A DNA stretch of 64,000 nucleotides from Ovis canadensis (GCF_042477335.2 NC_091263.1:74202501-74266500), one strand, 5' to 3'; shown: positions 1 to 11,443, counted from the first letter of the stretch. Notes: generated by a model from the letters alone, not told the origin. Program-made: numbers and translations.

Positions 1-1034
1 TCCAGAACCCCCCGCCCCTGGTATTTGTAGCTACCCTCCCCTTTCCCAGCCCCGCCCCGCCAGGCCCAGAGGCTCCTTCTCTGGGGTGGGAGGCCAGTTG
101 GGACCCTTGGGAAGTCAGCCAAGTCAAGCTTGTCGCTCTCGGAGAGTGATTTAAGATCTCACTGGGCCGTGCGCGGTCCTGTTCCTATTACAGCAGGTGT
201 GGGAACGCTGGCTTTGGACCGCATTAGAGAAGTGCTAAATGTTACTACTCCCGTAATAGCCTGGCCTGACTGGGGGCCCCCTTCCTACCCAGACCGCAAG
301 CTCCCAGGTCTGACTTGGCTGTGTTTCTCCAGCTCAGCACCCCGTGGGGGCTGTGGGGATGATGGTTAATTTCCGCACAAGCCCAGGAGCGTTTTCACTT
401 AGAGAGAAAGCCACGTGTTATCTCTGACGGTTCTGACCTTGGTCCTCATGGTCTGCCTCAGGTGCAGGGGTGTCTGGGAAGTGTTTGGCAGGTACCGTGG
501 GCTGGAGCGCAGGCAACCTCCGCAGAAATGTGTCTGTAAGACCCCCGTGCCTCCCAGCCGTGTGGTGGGCGAGCCCGGTGGTCCAAAAGGCACAGCACCC
601 GTAAGTGTCCTCACGGGGGCCCTCTGCCTTCAGTTCCCTTGCCGAGGAGTTGAAATCGCAGCCTCTGAGAGCCGGGAGGGACCTCAGGATCCTGGTTTTC
701 CGGCGGCTCTGTTTTTCAACGCTTGGATCCCTGACCCATTTGGCATTTGTTCTCAGGTAAGGTATGAGCTGTAGACCTAATGTTGTTTTCTCCCAGATAA
801 CTAGTCTCTTGTTTGTTATCAAGGCATCTTGCCCCAGTGACTTGAGATGCCACCTTTATCAGTTGCCAGATTCCTCTCTCTGCCCGGGGCTATTTTTGGA
901 CTCCGTGGGCTCCTCTGACGTTTCCATGCCAGTACCATGCTGGCTGAAAAGGTGGCTTCGGTGTCTGGCCAGGCCTTCTTGCCTCTCAGATATTTAATTC
1001 GATTCTTGCATTTTTAAGCTTAAGAGCTTTGAAA
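1..1034. other. Unique intergenic sequence
   Basis: Moderately GC-rich sequence with only short open frames on both strands and no recognised protein, RNA gene or young repeat. Confidence 0.5.
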
Positions 1035-1171
1035 TGAAGTGAAGTTGCTCAGTTGTGTCCGACTCTTTGCGACCACATGGACCGTAGCCTACCATGCTCC
1101 TCTGTCCATGGGAATTTCCAGGCGAGAATACTGGAGTGGGTTGCCATTTCCTTCTCCAGGGGGTCTTCCCA
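1035..1171 (-). mobile_element. Bov-tA SINE, truncated (lacks tRNA head)
   Basis: The reverse complement carries the BovA body: a block reading GTCCGACTCTTTGCGACC on the + strand, then the CTCCTCTGTCCATGGG and GAATACTGGAGTGGGTTGCC blocks. It stops at GGGTCTTCCC, where the tRNA-derived head would begin. Confidence 0.85.
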
Positions 1172-1688
1172 GGAGCTTTAGTATTAGCATATTACTGGCT
1201 GGGGGGTTTTTGCAGAAACTAACGCCTGTGACTGGTGATTTGTTGTATGAGTGAATATTGAAACACTCTGGTCCATAACATTCAGGCAGCAGGAGATTCA
1301 TTAACACGCCTCTGGTTGATAAGTTGTTAATAATCTAACTTCACAAGGAAGCTTGTCGCTATGTTTACGGGGATCGTTTAAACTTCATAAGTCGCTTTAA
1401 GGAAAACTCGCAGCTGTAAGATGATGTCATTCTAAGAAGCAAGAATATCTGTGTTTGTTTGTCTTCTAAAGGTGACTGAACCGGAAGGTGTTTAATGTAG
1501 GCTTTGCATACTTATTGTGAAGTTTACCCCCAAATATCTTCTTTGTTTTTATCACACAAGGGATTTCAGCTTCCTGATGTCCTCTGAGACATACTTTTAA
1601 GGCTGTTTATTCCTGTGTGCTGATTTCACCTCCTGTTCCTTTGCTTAATTGCAGACTAGTGGTTCTAATAAAATTCTAGTCCACATTA
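1172..1688. other. Unique AT-richer intergenic sequence
   Basis: No recognised gene or young repeat. AT content is higher than in the flanks and there are no long open frames. Confidence 0.45.
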
Positions 1689-1890
1689 GTGAAGTCGCTC
1701 AGTCGTGTCCGACTCTTTGCTACCCCGTGAACTGTAGCCTACCAGGCTCCTCTGTCCATGGGATCCTCCCAGCAAGAATACTGGAGTGGGTTGCCATTTC
1801 CTTCTCCAGGGGATCTTCCCGACCCAGGGATCGAACCCGGGTCTCCCGCATTGCAAGCGGACGCTTTACCCTCTGAGCCAGCAGGGAAGC
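1689..1890 (-). mobile_element. Bov-tA SINE, complete
   Basis: Full-length reverse-oriented copy: BovA body followed by the tRNA-like head (GATCGAACCCGGGTCTCC is the B-box region on the + strand) and ending GAGCCAGCAGGGAAGC. Good match to the young bovine SINE pattern. Confidence 0.93.
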
Positions 1891-3409
1891 TTGTCCACAC
1901 TGTCGACTCATAATTAGAATTGCCTAACAAAGCAGATACGATCCCACCAAGCCTTCTTCGGCTAAGCAACGGCAGTGGTGCTAATTTTTAAGCCTGTCTC
2001 ACAGTCTGAAAACCCCACAGAACCCACGGTTTCCCGCCTGCGATGTTCCTCAGAGCCGCCTACGGGATGTCTTCAAGTAGAGGGGCTGGCACTCCCTGCC
2101 CGTCCAAGGCTGTGGTCAGAGAGGGGGGCGTCCTGGGGGCCCTCCACCCCTCTGGTCAAGACCCAGAGTGTGAGCAGCTCAGATGGATGAGTCAGACCGT
2201 GGGGCCGGCTCAGCAGTGGGGTCTCCCCGCCCCGAGGGACGGCATTTCCCCAGGAAGCTGAGGGCAGCGGCCCCTCTCCGCCCAGAAGCAGGGTGTCTGC
2301 CTGCAGCCCGCAGACGGGAATGGCCTGGTGGCCGGGGCTCCTGCAGGTCAGAGGCTCGGAGACCGTGGACCGGGCCCCACAGGGGCGAGGACGGCGCCTG
2401 CAGGCGCCCGGTTGGTCCTCAGTCACATGCTTGCTCCTGGCCTTCCCGAGCGGGGGGCTGGGCTCCCCTGGGACTCCGCTTGTTTCACGCTACTTGGCGT
2501 GGGCGCCTCTTTCCTCCTTCAGTTACATGCGTCTTTATCTGATTGCTCCCCTTCATTTCAGTTGTTTTTCTCGCTTACCATTTTCTGCATCTCCACATCC
2601 CCGTCCCCGTTCTTCCGAGCACATGCGCCTTTTCTCTCCTGGATGCGGCTCGTGACTGTGCCGTATTCAGGCCGTCTGTGTTTTCGAGTACACAGGGATG
2701 GAAGTGTGTGACAGCTTTGTTCTGTCTTCCCGTTTGGTCATGAAGCGCTCAGCAGGCGCACCTGTTCCTTTGGGGGTGTCTGGCCACTGCTTTGCGATCG
2801 GATGACTTTTCAGGGTGCGTCCACACTGCCCCAGCAACGGCCACCGGGGGCTCATGACAGCTGCCCCCAAAGGACCGTGCTGTGCCCCCTGGAGCTGTGT
2901 GAGAACGGGACCAGGAGGTGCTGGCCAGGCCTGCAGCCGGCCACTGGCCCCAGCCGGGGACAGCTCTCCACAGCCCCTCCCTGACCGCAGGCTTCCCGCC
3001 TCCCCCCGCAGGCTAACACGGGCTTGTACAGAGCGGCGGCGTTTCTCTGGTCGCTGAGTATCTCCTCAGTGCTCTTTCTAGTCCCTTGGCGTTCTGCTTC
3101 TGTCACAAACTCCCCATCTATATTCCCTGCCCTTTTTCCCCTTGGGGTCAGTTGCCTTTTTCTTGTTGATTTTGAAGAGCTCCTGGTACCTCTGATAAAT
3201 GAGCCCCGATTGTCTCTGGTAAGCAGCTCTGTCTCTTCCTTGTCCTCCCCTGTTTCTCCCTGGCATCCTTCACTGAAAGGAACTCCTGAGTTTTGGCGGA
3301 ATCAAGTCCCTGCTCCGCTGTTTCCCTTTCTTCGTCTTGTGGTCTCTGTGCGTGCGTGTGCTCACTTTCACTGTTTCTCTGCCTGAGCCAGGTCTCTGTG
3401 TCTGCTCCG
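1891..3409. other. Unique intergenic sequence, GC-rich from 2040 to 2480
   Basis: Several overlapping short open frames on both strands come from GC-rich composition. None resembles a known protein. A pyrimidine-rich section occupies about 2510-2640. Confidence 0.45.
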
Positions 3410-3665
3410 GCTGCTCTCTGGCTGTGTGTCGCTGGGGGCTTCTCTTGGCTGAGGCCTGAGGGCCTCTCGTTGCGGGGGCTTCCCTTCTCGTGCAGAGCGG
3501 CTCAGGGGTCTGGGCTTCAGGGCTACGGCTGCCAGGCTCCAGGGCGCTGACTGCATAGTGATGGCGCGTGGGCTCAGCTGGCCCACGGCAGGCTGGGTCT
3601 CCCCAGACCAGGGACCAGAACTGGGCCTCCTGCGTTGGCAGGCGGAGGCTTTGTCGCTGAGCCAA
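3410..3665 (-). mobile_element. CHR-type cetartiodactyl SINE
   Basis: Diverged reverse copy with the typical run GGGGGCTTCTCTTG, a GTGGGCTCAG-like segment, then GACCAGGGACCAGAACTGGG and a GCTGAGCC terminus, the antisense of the tRNA-derived 5' end. Confidence 0.6.
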
Positions 3666-3820
3666 AGCGAAGCCCCTTGATTTATGGCTTTTTTAATTTA
3701 AGATGCCTTCTCTCCACCTGGGTAACAAAGACACTCTGCGGCATCTTTTAGAGTCTGTCTTCACCTTTGGGTCTATAAAACTGTGAGCTATTAGGTAGAA
3801 ATTCGTCTTTATTTTCCCAG

Positions 3821-4107
3821 CAGTTCAGTTCAGTTCAGTCGCTCAGTCATGTCCGACTCTGTGACCCCATGAACTGCAGCACGCCAGGCCTCCCTGTCCA
3901 TCACCATCTCCTGGAGTCCATCCAAACCCATGTCCATCGAGTTGGTGATGCCATCCAACCATCTCATCCTCTGTCATCCCCTTCTCCTCCCACCTTCAAT
4001 CTTTCCCAGCATCAGGGTCTTTTCAAATGAGTCAGCTCTTCGCATCAGGTGGCCAAAGGACTGGACTTTCAGCTTCAGCATCAGTCCTTCCAGTGAACAC
4101 CCGGGAC
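3821..4107 (-). mobile_element. BovB LINE 3' end, 5'-truncated
   Basis: Begins with CAGTTCAGTTCAGTTCAGTCGCTCAG and continues through the antisense of the BovB reverse-transcriptase C-terminus, with recognisable CATCACCATCTCCTGGAG and GTGGCCAAAGGACTGGA blocks. It breaks off at GAACACCCGGGACT. Confidence 0.88.
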
Positions 4108-4125
4108 TTTACTAAACCCTCTGCC

Positions 4126-4330
4126 GCCTCTCTGGCTCAGATGGTGAAGAATCTGCCTGCAATGTGGGAGACCCAGTTTCGATCCTTGGGTTGAGAAGAT
4201 CCCCTGGAGGAGAGAATGGCACCCCACTCCAGTATGCTGGCCTGGAGAATCCCAGGGACAGAGGAGCCTGGAGGGCTACAGTCCATGGGGGCCCGAACAG
4301 TCAGACAGACCTGAGCAACTAACACTTTGG
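4126..4330 (+). mobile_element. Bov-tA SINE
   Basis: Sense copy: tRNA-like head (TCTCTGGCTCAGATGGTGAA...), the GAGAAGATCCCCTGGAG block, then the BovA body ending near GAGCAACTAACACTTT. Located directly beside the truncated BovB. Confidence 0.88.
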
Positions 4331-4717
4331 CTTTTCAACGCCATCTCTGGTTCTTGCTCTTTTGTGGGGAGAAATTGGTGATTTGACAACATTCATTCCT
4401 GTGTTAGAAATATTATAATCAATTGTCCTCATGCCCCTTAATTTAAGTCTCTTGTTCTGCTCTTTCGGTGGTTCTTAATGAACCCTTTGTATTAACAGTT
4501 TCAAACCCTTTTAAACGTTGAGAGTTAACAACTGGATCCCGGTAGGCTAGAGTTGTAAGCTTCACACAGCTAGAAACACACATGCCCAGTTCCATTTGCG
4601 TTTCAGACAGGCAATGAATAAAACTTTACCATAACCACGTCCCAAATATTACATGGGACACAGTCATACTGAAAATTAATTCACTGTTTACTGAAAACGT
4701 TAAACTATTCATTTGAC
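4331..4717. other. Unique AT-rich intergenic sequence
   Basis: No gene or recognisable young repeat seen. Confidence 0.4.
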
Positions 4718-4824
4718 TGTGCCATACAGCTTGCAAGACCTTAGTTCCCTAATCAGGGACGGAACCTTGCCCCATGCAGTGAAAGCCTGGGGTCCTAACC
4801 CCTGGACTGCCAGGGAAATCCCCA
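4718..4824 (-). mobile_element. CHR-2-type SINE fragment
   Basis: Reverse complement reads GGGGATTTCCCTGGCAGTCC at its 5' end, the tRNA-derived head of this cetartiodactyl SINE family, followed by the GGTTCCGTCCCTGATTAGGG block. Confidence 0.7.
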
Positions 4825-4847
4825 TCAGAATTTTTTCAATAATTTTA

Positions 4848-5628
4848 CTACTCATTTTCATTTTTGGCTGTACTGGGTCTGCGCTGCTGCGTGCGGGCTT
4901 TCTTCAGCTGGGACAGGTGGGGGCTACGCTCAGCTGTGGCACGCGGCCTTCTCACAGTGGAAGCTCCTCTCGCCCTGGAGCACAGGCTCTAGGCAGCCAG
5001 GTGGTGTTGCAGGAAGGGGGACCCCTTCCAGGCCCGAAACTGGGCTCTTGTCTAAGACTCGGAAATGAATTGTCCGAGGAGACACACGTGCTGACAAAGA
5101 AAGAGATTCTATTGGGAAAGGGCGCCGGGTGGAGAGCAGCAGGGTGAGGGGAGGCAGGAGGACCGCTCTGCCACGTGGCTCGCAGTCTCGGCCTTGGCGG
5201 TGATGGGGCAGCTTCCGGGTTGTCTTCAGCCAGTCCTTCTGACTCAGAGTGCTTCCCGGTCGAGCGGTCTTGTTCGGCCAGGATGGATGCAGAGAGGATT
5301 CTGGGAGGTGGTCGGACAGGTGGCGTCTCCTTTCGACCTTCCCTGAACTCTTCCGGTTGGTGGTGGCTTTTTAGTTCTGTGTTCCTCACCAGGACCCCCT
5401 GTTGTAAAATGGCTCACGCAGGCGGTGCTGCGGTGCCTGGCCGGGCGGGCGGCTTCAGTCAGCGCGCTTCCCGACAGCCGCGCTTCCCGGGCTCGAGAGC
5501 ACAGGCTCAGTAACAGCGTCACGGGTTTAGTGGCCCCCTGGGCATCTGAGATCCTCCTGGACCAGGGATCAGACCCCTGCCTCCTGCACTGGTGGGCGGC
5601 TCCTTCACCTCTGAGCCACCGGGGAAGC
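4848..5628 (-). mobile_element. CHR-type SINE interrupted by an LTR-like insertion
   Basis: The left part (4848 to about 5001) reads the antisense CHR body up to GAGCACAGGCTCTAGGCAG. The right part (about 5455-5628) resumes with CTTCAGT..., GAGCACAGGCTCAGTAA, GACCAGGGATCAGACCCC and ends GAGCCACCGGGGAAGC. The two parts look like neighbouring segments of one SINE, so the material between them is a later insertion. Confidence 0.55.
5003..5456 (-). mobile_element. Probable old solo LTR of a ruminant endogenous retrovirus
   Basis: The internal block (TGTCCGAGGAGACACACGTG, GGTGGAGAGCAGCAGGG, TTCTGGGAGGTGGTCGGAC) looks like a bovine ERV LTR. Read on the minus strand it has a degenerate TATA-like CTAAAAAG near 5368 and a decayed polyadenylation signal near 5107. 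No viral genes are present. Ends and target duplication could not be fixed. Confidence 0.45.
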
Positions 5629-6302
5629 TGCCCCCCTCCTTCATCTGGAATTTAAATGGACCCAGACGTCTGCGTCTCAGCAGGCAGCCCTCCCCTACAT
5701 CTAGCCCTCGGGCACTTGTCTGGACAAACCTCACCCCATCCGGCACCCTTCTGCTCGGTCCCCGCAAGTAGCAAGGATGCTGGTCACACACCGCCACGAC
5801 TGCTGTGGGTGCCTGGTCCTTCCAGATAACCTGCTCTTACGTGAATGTCTCAGGGCCTCCCCTAAGGGCTTTACTGGACTGGTGTTCCTCAAGGGTCCAC
5901 ATGTTGGGAATCACCCGCGAACCTTCTTAGACTGCGGTTCTGTGGGCCTGGGGTGGGGCCTGGAATTCTGCGTTTCTAACAGGCTCCCAGGAAAGGATGC
6001 GGCTGCTCCTTGGACCACGTTTTGGTGGCAAGGAACTCGGGGTTCCGGGCATGTCCCTCGGGGCCTGGGTGGCACTGTCAGGCCTTTGGGAGCAGAGCAA
6101 AGCCCACCTTGACCCAGCCATGCTCCTTCCATCCATGTGAGAGCTAAAGGGGAGATGAGTTAAAGGAAAGATAAACAGCGACCATATACTAGTAACAGGA
6201 ACTCTCCTGGGGTCTTCATGCCTCTCCGCCAACTATTGGAGACCTACTTCCATAGGGACCAGTAAAGCTGGCCTTCCGTTGGCCTTCCTAATCCTCAGGG
6301 TT
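5629..6302. other. Unique intergenic sequence
   Basis: No recognisable gene or repeat. Short open frames only. Confidence 0.4.
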
Positions 6303-6660
6303 TTGTCTGCAGACTCAACCAGCCACAGATTGGACACTTATTTGTTTTTAGTTCCAGGAAGTTCCAAAAGCAAAACGTGAATTTGCTGTACACTGGCAGC
6401 TATTTACACAGTATTTGCATTGTACTTACAGCCGTTTGCATGGCAATTCTATTATATTCATAGTTATTTGCATAGAATTTACACCTATTTACATAGCACT
6501 TGGTTCTGTTTGGTGTTATGAGTGACCTAGAGATGACTGAAAGTCCATGGGAAAATGCATGCTTTGCAACTACGATGCGCGTTTTACGTGAGACTTGAAC
6601 ATCCGTGCATTTCGGTATCAACAGGGCTCCGGAGCCAGTCTTAGCTGACGGGGGGTGACC
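6303..6660. mobile_element. Tigger-like (TcMar) DNA transposon relic
   Basis: Diverged but recognisable segments include ACTCAACCAGCCACAGATTG, repeated TATTTACA/TATTTGCAT runs and GACTTGAACATCCGTGCATT before a decayed end. These resemble Tigger family ends and interior. The copy is too degraded to encode transposase. Confidence 0.5.
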
Positions 6661-8106
6661 GCCCTTGTCCTTTGAACCCCACCCCCAGGTGTGCACTGCC
6701 CTGCTGTGATTGGGGCTTCCTCGTCTGTCTGTCCGCTTCTCTCCGGCTCTTAACCATGTGCGGAGCAGGTGTTGGTGTTTACCCCAGCACTGGGCAGTGT
6801 CCACTCACAGATGCAGGTGGGATGAAAGAAAGCAGTGGATACCGACTTCTGATCATCAAGACTGTCCTTAAAACGGCGCTGCTTTCGCTTCAAAGGGCCC
6901 CTGCACAGGACTGCTTAGCTGTGGCCGTGGGTGGACTTTCCTGGGAGAGGATCGCGTCCTGGAACTTTTCTGCCCCAGGTTCTCACCTTGTCCGTCTCCA
7001 GGTTTGCCAGCCAGAGCGCGCTGCCTGCCTTGCCCCGCTCTTGGGCACTAAAGACACAGGACTCTTGCCCTGATGTAACGCCTTGTTCCCAGTCTCCGGC
7101 TGCCAGCCTGCTCTGCTGGGCTGAAGAGGCAGCTCAGCTGAACCGTTCTCAGCCCTCCTCCCCTCCTCCCCAGGCTCCTCCTCCAGAGCACACTCCCTCC
7201 TCCCGTCTCCACGGGGCGACCACCTTCTGCCTGTCCAGAGTTGCACCAGGCGGTTCAGTCAGCAGGTTAGGTCGTCAGCAGGTCAAGACGGGTCGCAGGC
7301 TGAGTTGTCTCTGTCAAGCGTCTCTGATCACAAACAATGGGAATCAAAGCTGGCTGACTTGAGCCAAAGGGGCGTAGCTTGGAGGCCTGTTGGGTCGCTC
7401 CTGGGGCGCCCCAGAGCCTGGAAGGCAGGGCTTGAAACAGCAGATCAGGGCCCAGGATGCTCACCGGGCTTCCTGCAGCAGGGCACGCTCTGCCCGCTGC
7501 CCTGCTGTGCACACACACACACACACACACACCCCGCATGCCCAGAGTGTATGGGTGTGAGTGAGCTCTGCAAGGGCCTTCCCTCTGTATCACTCTGTGC
7601 GAGGGTCAGGGAGTGTCCGGCCGCCTTCCTTGGGCCCTGGGCCAGCCCCTGGCTGGAGGGTGGCACACGCTCTGACTGACAGTTGCCCGAAGAATTCACC
7701 CAGTGCTGGAGAATTCCTTAAAAGGAAATACAGTTGCTGCTTAGGAAAGAGAAAGTATTGCTTGGTGGTCAAACATTAAATCAGAGGAAACACACGTCCA
7801 CAGAGACCTCTTGTGGATTTGAAGCAAGCGAGGGGGAAGTCCGACAAGAGCCTGCAGCAACCTGTGTGTGAGGGGCCCCAGACACACTCGCTCCTGGTTC
7901 CCAGTTGCTTTTCTTGCCCGAAACACTGAGAAGCCCCTGTGGGTGGGATCAGATGATATCAGTGATTTCCAAGGTGCAAAAGGAGGGGCCCGGACCCGTG
8001 TTCGGATTCATACTTTACGGCCAACTTGCTGTGCAGCCTTGGACAAGCTATCCCACCTATCTGGTCTCAGTTACAGGCACAAAATGGAGGCTTTTGCTTG
8101 ATAAAC
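6661..8106. other. Unique intergenic sequence with a CA microsatellite
   Basis: Contains a perfect (AC)11 run at 7511-7532 and otherwise no recognisable gene. Overlapping open frames around 7300-7700 do not resemble known proteins. Confidence 0.45.
7511..7532. repeat. (AC)11 microsatellite
   Basis: Uninterrupted dinucleotide repeat, 22 bases. Likely polymorphic. Confidence 0.95.
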
Positions 8107-8262
8107 AGGGAAATATTCTCCAGGCAAGGATGCTAAAGTGGTTTGCCATTCCCTTCTCCAGTGGACCGCATTTTGTTGGAACTCTCCACCATGACCCGTC
8201 TGTACCATGTGGCTCATAGTTGCATTGAGTCACACAAAGCTGGGACCTACGGGATCAGCTTG
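8107..8262. mobile_element. Fragment related to BovB or its derived SINEs
   Basis: GGAAATATTCTCCAGGCAAG, GTTTGCCATTCCCTTCTCC and CTCTCCACCATGACCCGTC recur in ruminant BovB-related repeats. It is short and diverged, and family assignment is tentative. Confidence 0.4.
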
Positions 8263-8411
8263 GTTAGCTTTCTGTGAGTGTGGCTTTCATTCTGTCCGCT
8301 CTCTGATGGACGAGGATAAGAGGCCTGTGCATGCTTCCCGATGGGAGGGACTGGCTGTGGGGAAAACTGGCTCTTGCTCTGGTGGGCAGGGCCTTCCTCT
8401 GAGTTCTGAGT

Positions 8412-9650
8412 TCAGTCGCTCAGTCGTGTCTGACTCTTTGCGACCCCATGAATCGCAGCACGCCAGGCCTCCCTGTCCATCACCAACTCCCGGAGTTCAC
8501 TCAGACTCACGTCCATCGAGTCCGTGATGCCATCCAGCCATCTCATCCTGGGTCGTCCCCTTCTCCTCCTGCCCCCCATCCCTCCCAGCATCAGAGTCTT
8601 TTCCAATGAGTCAACTCTTCGCATGAGGTGGCCACAGTATTGGAGTTTCCGCCTCAGCATCAGTCCTTCCAATGAACACCCAGGACTGGTCTCCTTTAGG
8701 ATGGACTGGTTGGATCTCCTTGCAGCCCAAGGGACTCTCAAGAGTCTTCTCCAACACCACAGTTCAAAAGCATCAATTCTTCGGCGCTCAGCTTTATTCA
8801 CGGTCCAACTGTCACATCCATACATGACCACTGGAAAAACCATAGCCTTGACTAGATGGACCTTTGTTGGCAAAGTAATGTCTCTGCTTTTTAACATGCT
8901 GTCTAGGTTGGTCATAACTTTCCTTCCAAGGAGTAAGCATCTTTTAATTTCATGGCTGCAATCACCATCTGCAGTGATTTTGGAGCCCAAAAAATTAAAG
9001 TCTGACACTGTTTCCACTGTCTCCCCATCTATTTGCCATGAAGTGATGGGATCAGATGCCATGATCTTTGTTTTCTGAATGTTGAGCTTTAAGCCAACTT
9101 TTTCACTCTCCTCTTTCACTTTCATCAAGAGGCTCTTTAGTTCCTCTTCACTTTCTGCCATAAGGGTGGTGTCATCTCCATATCTGAGGTTATTTGTATT
9201 TCTCTCGGTGATCTTGATTCCAGCTTGTGTTTCTTCCAGCCCAGCGTTTCTCATGATGTACTCTGCATAGAAGTTAAATAAGCAGGGTGACGATATACAG
9301 CCTTGACATACTCCTTTTCCTATTTGCAACCAGTCTGTTGTTCCGTGTCCAGTTCTAACTGTTGCTTCCTGACCTGCATATAGGTTTCTCAAGAGGCAGG
9401 AGAGGTGGTCTGGTATTCCCATCTCTTTCAGAATTTTCCACAGTTTATTGTGATCCACACAGTCAAAGGCTTTGGCATAGTCAATAAAGCAGAAATTGAT
9501 GTTTTTCTGGAACTCTCTTGCTTTTTCGATGATCCAATGGATGTTGGCAATTTGATCTCTGGTTCCTCTGCCTTTTCTAAAACCAGCTTGAACATCAGGA
9601 GGTTTGCGGTTCACGTATTGCTGAAGCCTGGCTTGGAGAATTTTGAGCAT
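8412..9650 (-). pseudogene. BovB reverse-transcriptase remnant, 412 codons open
   Basis: This is the C-terminal two-thirds of an RTE-type reverse transcriptase that would copy BovB RNA at a nicked target. Motif A ([15 protein letters not shown]) is at residues 53-67. Motif B-like [10 protein letters not shown] follows at about 116-125. The catalytic box reads YGDD at 157-160, where RTE elements usually have Ala in the second position. The C-terminal region is intact to the normal end ([11 protein letters not shown]). The N-terminal endonuclease and the start of the fingers are not in frame: stops near 9770 separate it from the upstream piece at 10381-10055. It is a dead copy, although this half is unusually well preserved. 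Confidence 0.88.
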
Positions 9651-10054
9651 TACTTTACTAGCATGTGAGATGAGTGCAATTGTGCGGTAGTTTGAGCATT
9701 CTTTGGCATTGCCTTCCTTTGGGATTGGAATGAAAACTGACCTTTTCCAGTCCTGTGGCCACTGCTGAGTTTTCTAAATTTGCTGGCATACTGAGTGCAG
9801 CACTTTCACAGCATCATCTTTCAGGATTTGAAACAGCTCAACTGGAATTCCATCACCTCCACTAGCTTTGTTCGTTGTGATGCTTTCTGAGGCCCACTTG
9901 ACTTCACATTCCAGGATGTCTGGCTCTAGATGAGTGACCACATCATCACGATTATCTGGGTCATGAACATCTTTTTTGTACAGTTCTTCTGTGTATTCTT
10001 GCCACCTCTTCTTAATATCTTCTGCTTCTGTTAGGTCCAGACCATTTCTGTCCT

Positions 10055-10381
10055 TTATTGAGCCCTTCTTTCATGAAATGTTCCCTTGGTATCTCTAATT
10101 TTCTTGAAGAGATCTCTAGTCTTTCCCATTCTGTTGTTTTCCTCTATTTCTTTACATTGATCGCTGAGGAAGGCTTTCTTATCTCTCCTTGCTGTTCTTT
10201 GGAACTCTGCATTCAGATGCTTATATCTTTCCTTTTCTCCTTTGCTTTTCACTTCTCTTCTTTTCACAGCTATTTGTAAGGCCTCCCAGACAGCCATTTT
10301 GCTTTTCTGCATTTCTTTTCCATGGGGTGGTCTTGATCCCTGTCTCCTGTACAATGTCACGAACCTCATTCCATAGTTCAT
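10055..10381 (-). pseudogene. BovB linker region remnant (between endonuclease and reverse transcriptase)
   Basis: A 108-codon antisense frame rich in Lys, Arg and Glu (KKAFLSDQCKEIEENNRMGK, DLFKKIRDTKG) that corresponds to the BovB connector upstream of the reverse transcriptase. It is separated from the downstream frame by stops and a frameshift. Confidence 0.75.
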
Positions 10382-10633
10382 CAGGCACTCTATCTATCAG
10401 ATCTAGGCCCTTCAATCTATTTCTCACTTCCACTGTATAATCATAAGGGCCTTGCTCAGTGAATCCTTAATCCAATTTTCTGCTGATGGGTGGGGCTACG
10501 CTCCCTCCCTGTAGTTTGGCCTGAGGCTGCACTGTGGTGGGTAATGGCGACCTCCTCCGAAAGGCCTTAGGCCAGCGTGCAGCGCTTCCTAGAACCGCTG
10601 CTGCCAGGGCCCCACCCCGCAGCAGGCCACTTC

Positions 10634-11111
10634 GTCAACAAAGTTCTGTCTCGCCAAAGCTATGGTTCTTCCAGTGGTCATGCATGGATGTGAGAGTTGG
10701 ACCATAAAGAGGGGTTAGCACCAAAGAATAGATGCTTTTGAACTGTGGTGTTGGAGAAGACTCTTGAGAGTCCCTTGGACAGCAAGGAAATAAACCCAGT
10801 CAATCCTAAAGGAAAACAACTGTGAATATCCACTGGAAAGACTGATGCTGAAGCTGAAGCTGAAGCTCCAATACTTTGGCCACCGGAGGCGAAGAGCTGA
10901 CTCATTAGAAAAGACCCTGATGCTGGGAAAGATTGGGGGCAGGAGGAGAAGGGGACGACAGAGGATGAGATGGTTGGCTGGTGTCACTGACTCAATGGAC
11001 ATGAATTTGAGCAAACTCCGGGAGATAGTGAAGGACAGTGGAGCCTGGCTTGCTGCAGTCCATGGGGTCGCAAAGAGTCGGATACAACTGAGCGCCTGAA
11101 CAGCAGCAGCA
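10634..11111 (+). mobile_element. BovB LINE 3' end, sense, 5'-truncated
   Basis: Begins at TCAACAAAGTTCTGTCTCGCC and runs to GGATACAACTGAGCGCCTGAACAGC. It encodes the basic C-terminal tail ([14 protein letters not shown]). It abuts the antisense BovB, forming an inverted pair, and each copy has its own 3' end, so they are separate insertions. Confidence 0.9.
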
Positions 11112-11201
11112 ATAGGGAAATGTCCATTTAACAATGAGTGTGGTAACACGATTTCGTAAGACACAGGTTCTCAGGCATGTGGTATTTACAAAGGCAATTT
11201 G

Positions 11202-11386
11202 GGGGATTTCCCTGGTGACCCATCGGCTAAGAAACAATGTCCCCGTGCAGGGGCCCTGGTTCCGTCCCTGACTGGGGGCCTAGCTCTCACCTGCCACAGC
11301 TAGGAGCTTGCATGCCACAACTAAAAATCCTGCAACTCAGACGCGGAGCAGCTAATTAAACCAACAAATAAATAAATATTAAAACA
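11202..11386 (+). mobile_element. CHR-2-type SINE with A-rich tail
   Basis: Starts GGGGATTTCCCTGGTGACCC, continues GGTTCCGTCCCTGACTGGGG and ends in a run of AAATAAATAAATATTAAAA. Confidence 0.8.
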
Positions 11387-11443
11387 ACAGCGACTACAGA
11401 AACGCAAAGGGGTTTCGAGAGGAGAGTTGATGCTGTTTTATGA

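Larger units (their letters stand above)
8405..10633 (-). mobile_element. BovB (RTE-clade) LINE, ~2.2 kb, 5' part missing
   Basis: Antisense BovB from its 3' end (CAGTCGCTCAGTCGTG) leftmost, through the reverse-transcriptase domain, to linker sequence near 10.4 kb and a diverged upstream segment to 10633. Full BovB is ~3.2 kb, and most of the endonuclease region is absent here. The minus strand is open in 10381-10055 and 9650-8412 but broken by stops between them. Carried by horizontal transfer into ruminant ancestors according to established literature on BovB. Confidence 0.92.

Noticed and set aside
1689..1890. tRNA gene suggested by A/B-box-like sequence in Bov-tA heads
   Set aside because: The tRNA-like part is the SINE promoter; the body that follows and the multiple copies show it is a SINE, not a functional tRNA gene.
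8524..9668. + strand open frames over the BovB
   Set aside because: They are antisense shadows of the BovB reverse-transcriptase region.
8405..11111. Inverted BovB pair as a single twin-primed insertion
   Set aside because: Both arms contain the BovB 3' end. Twin priming leaves just one, so these are two insertions.
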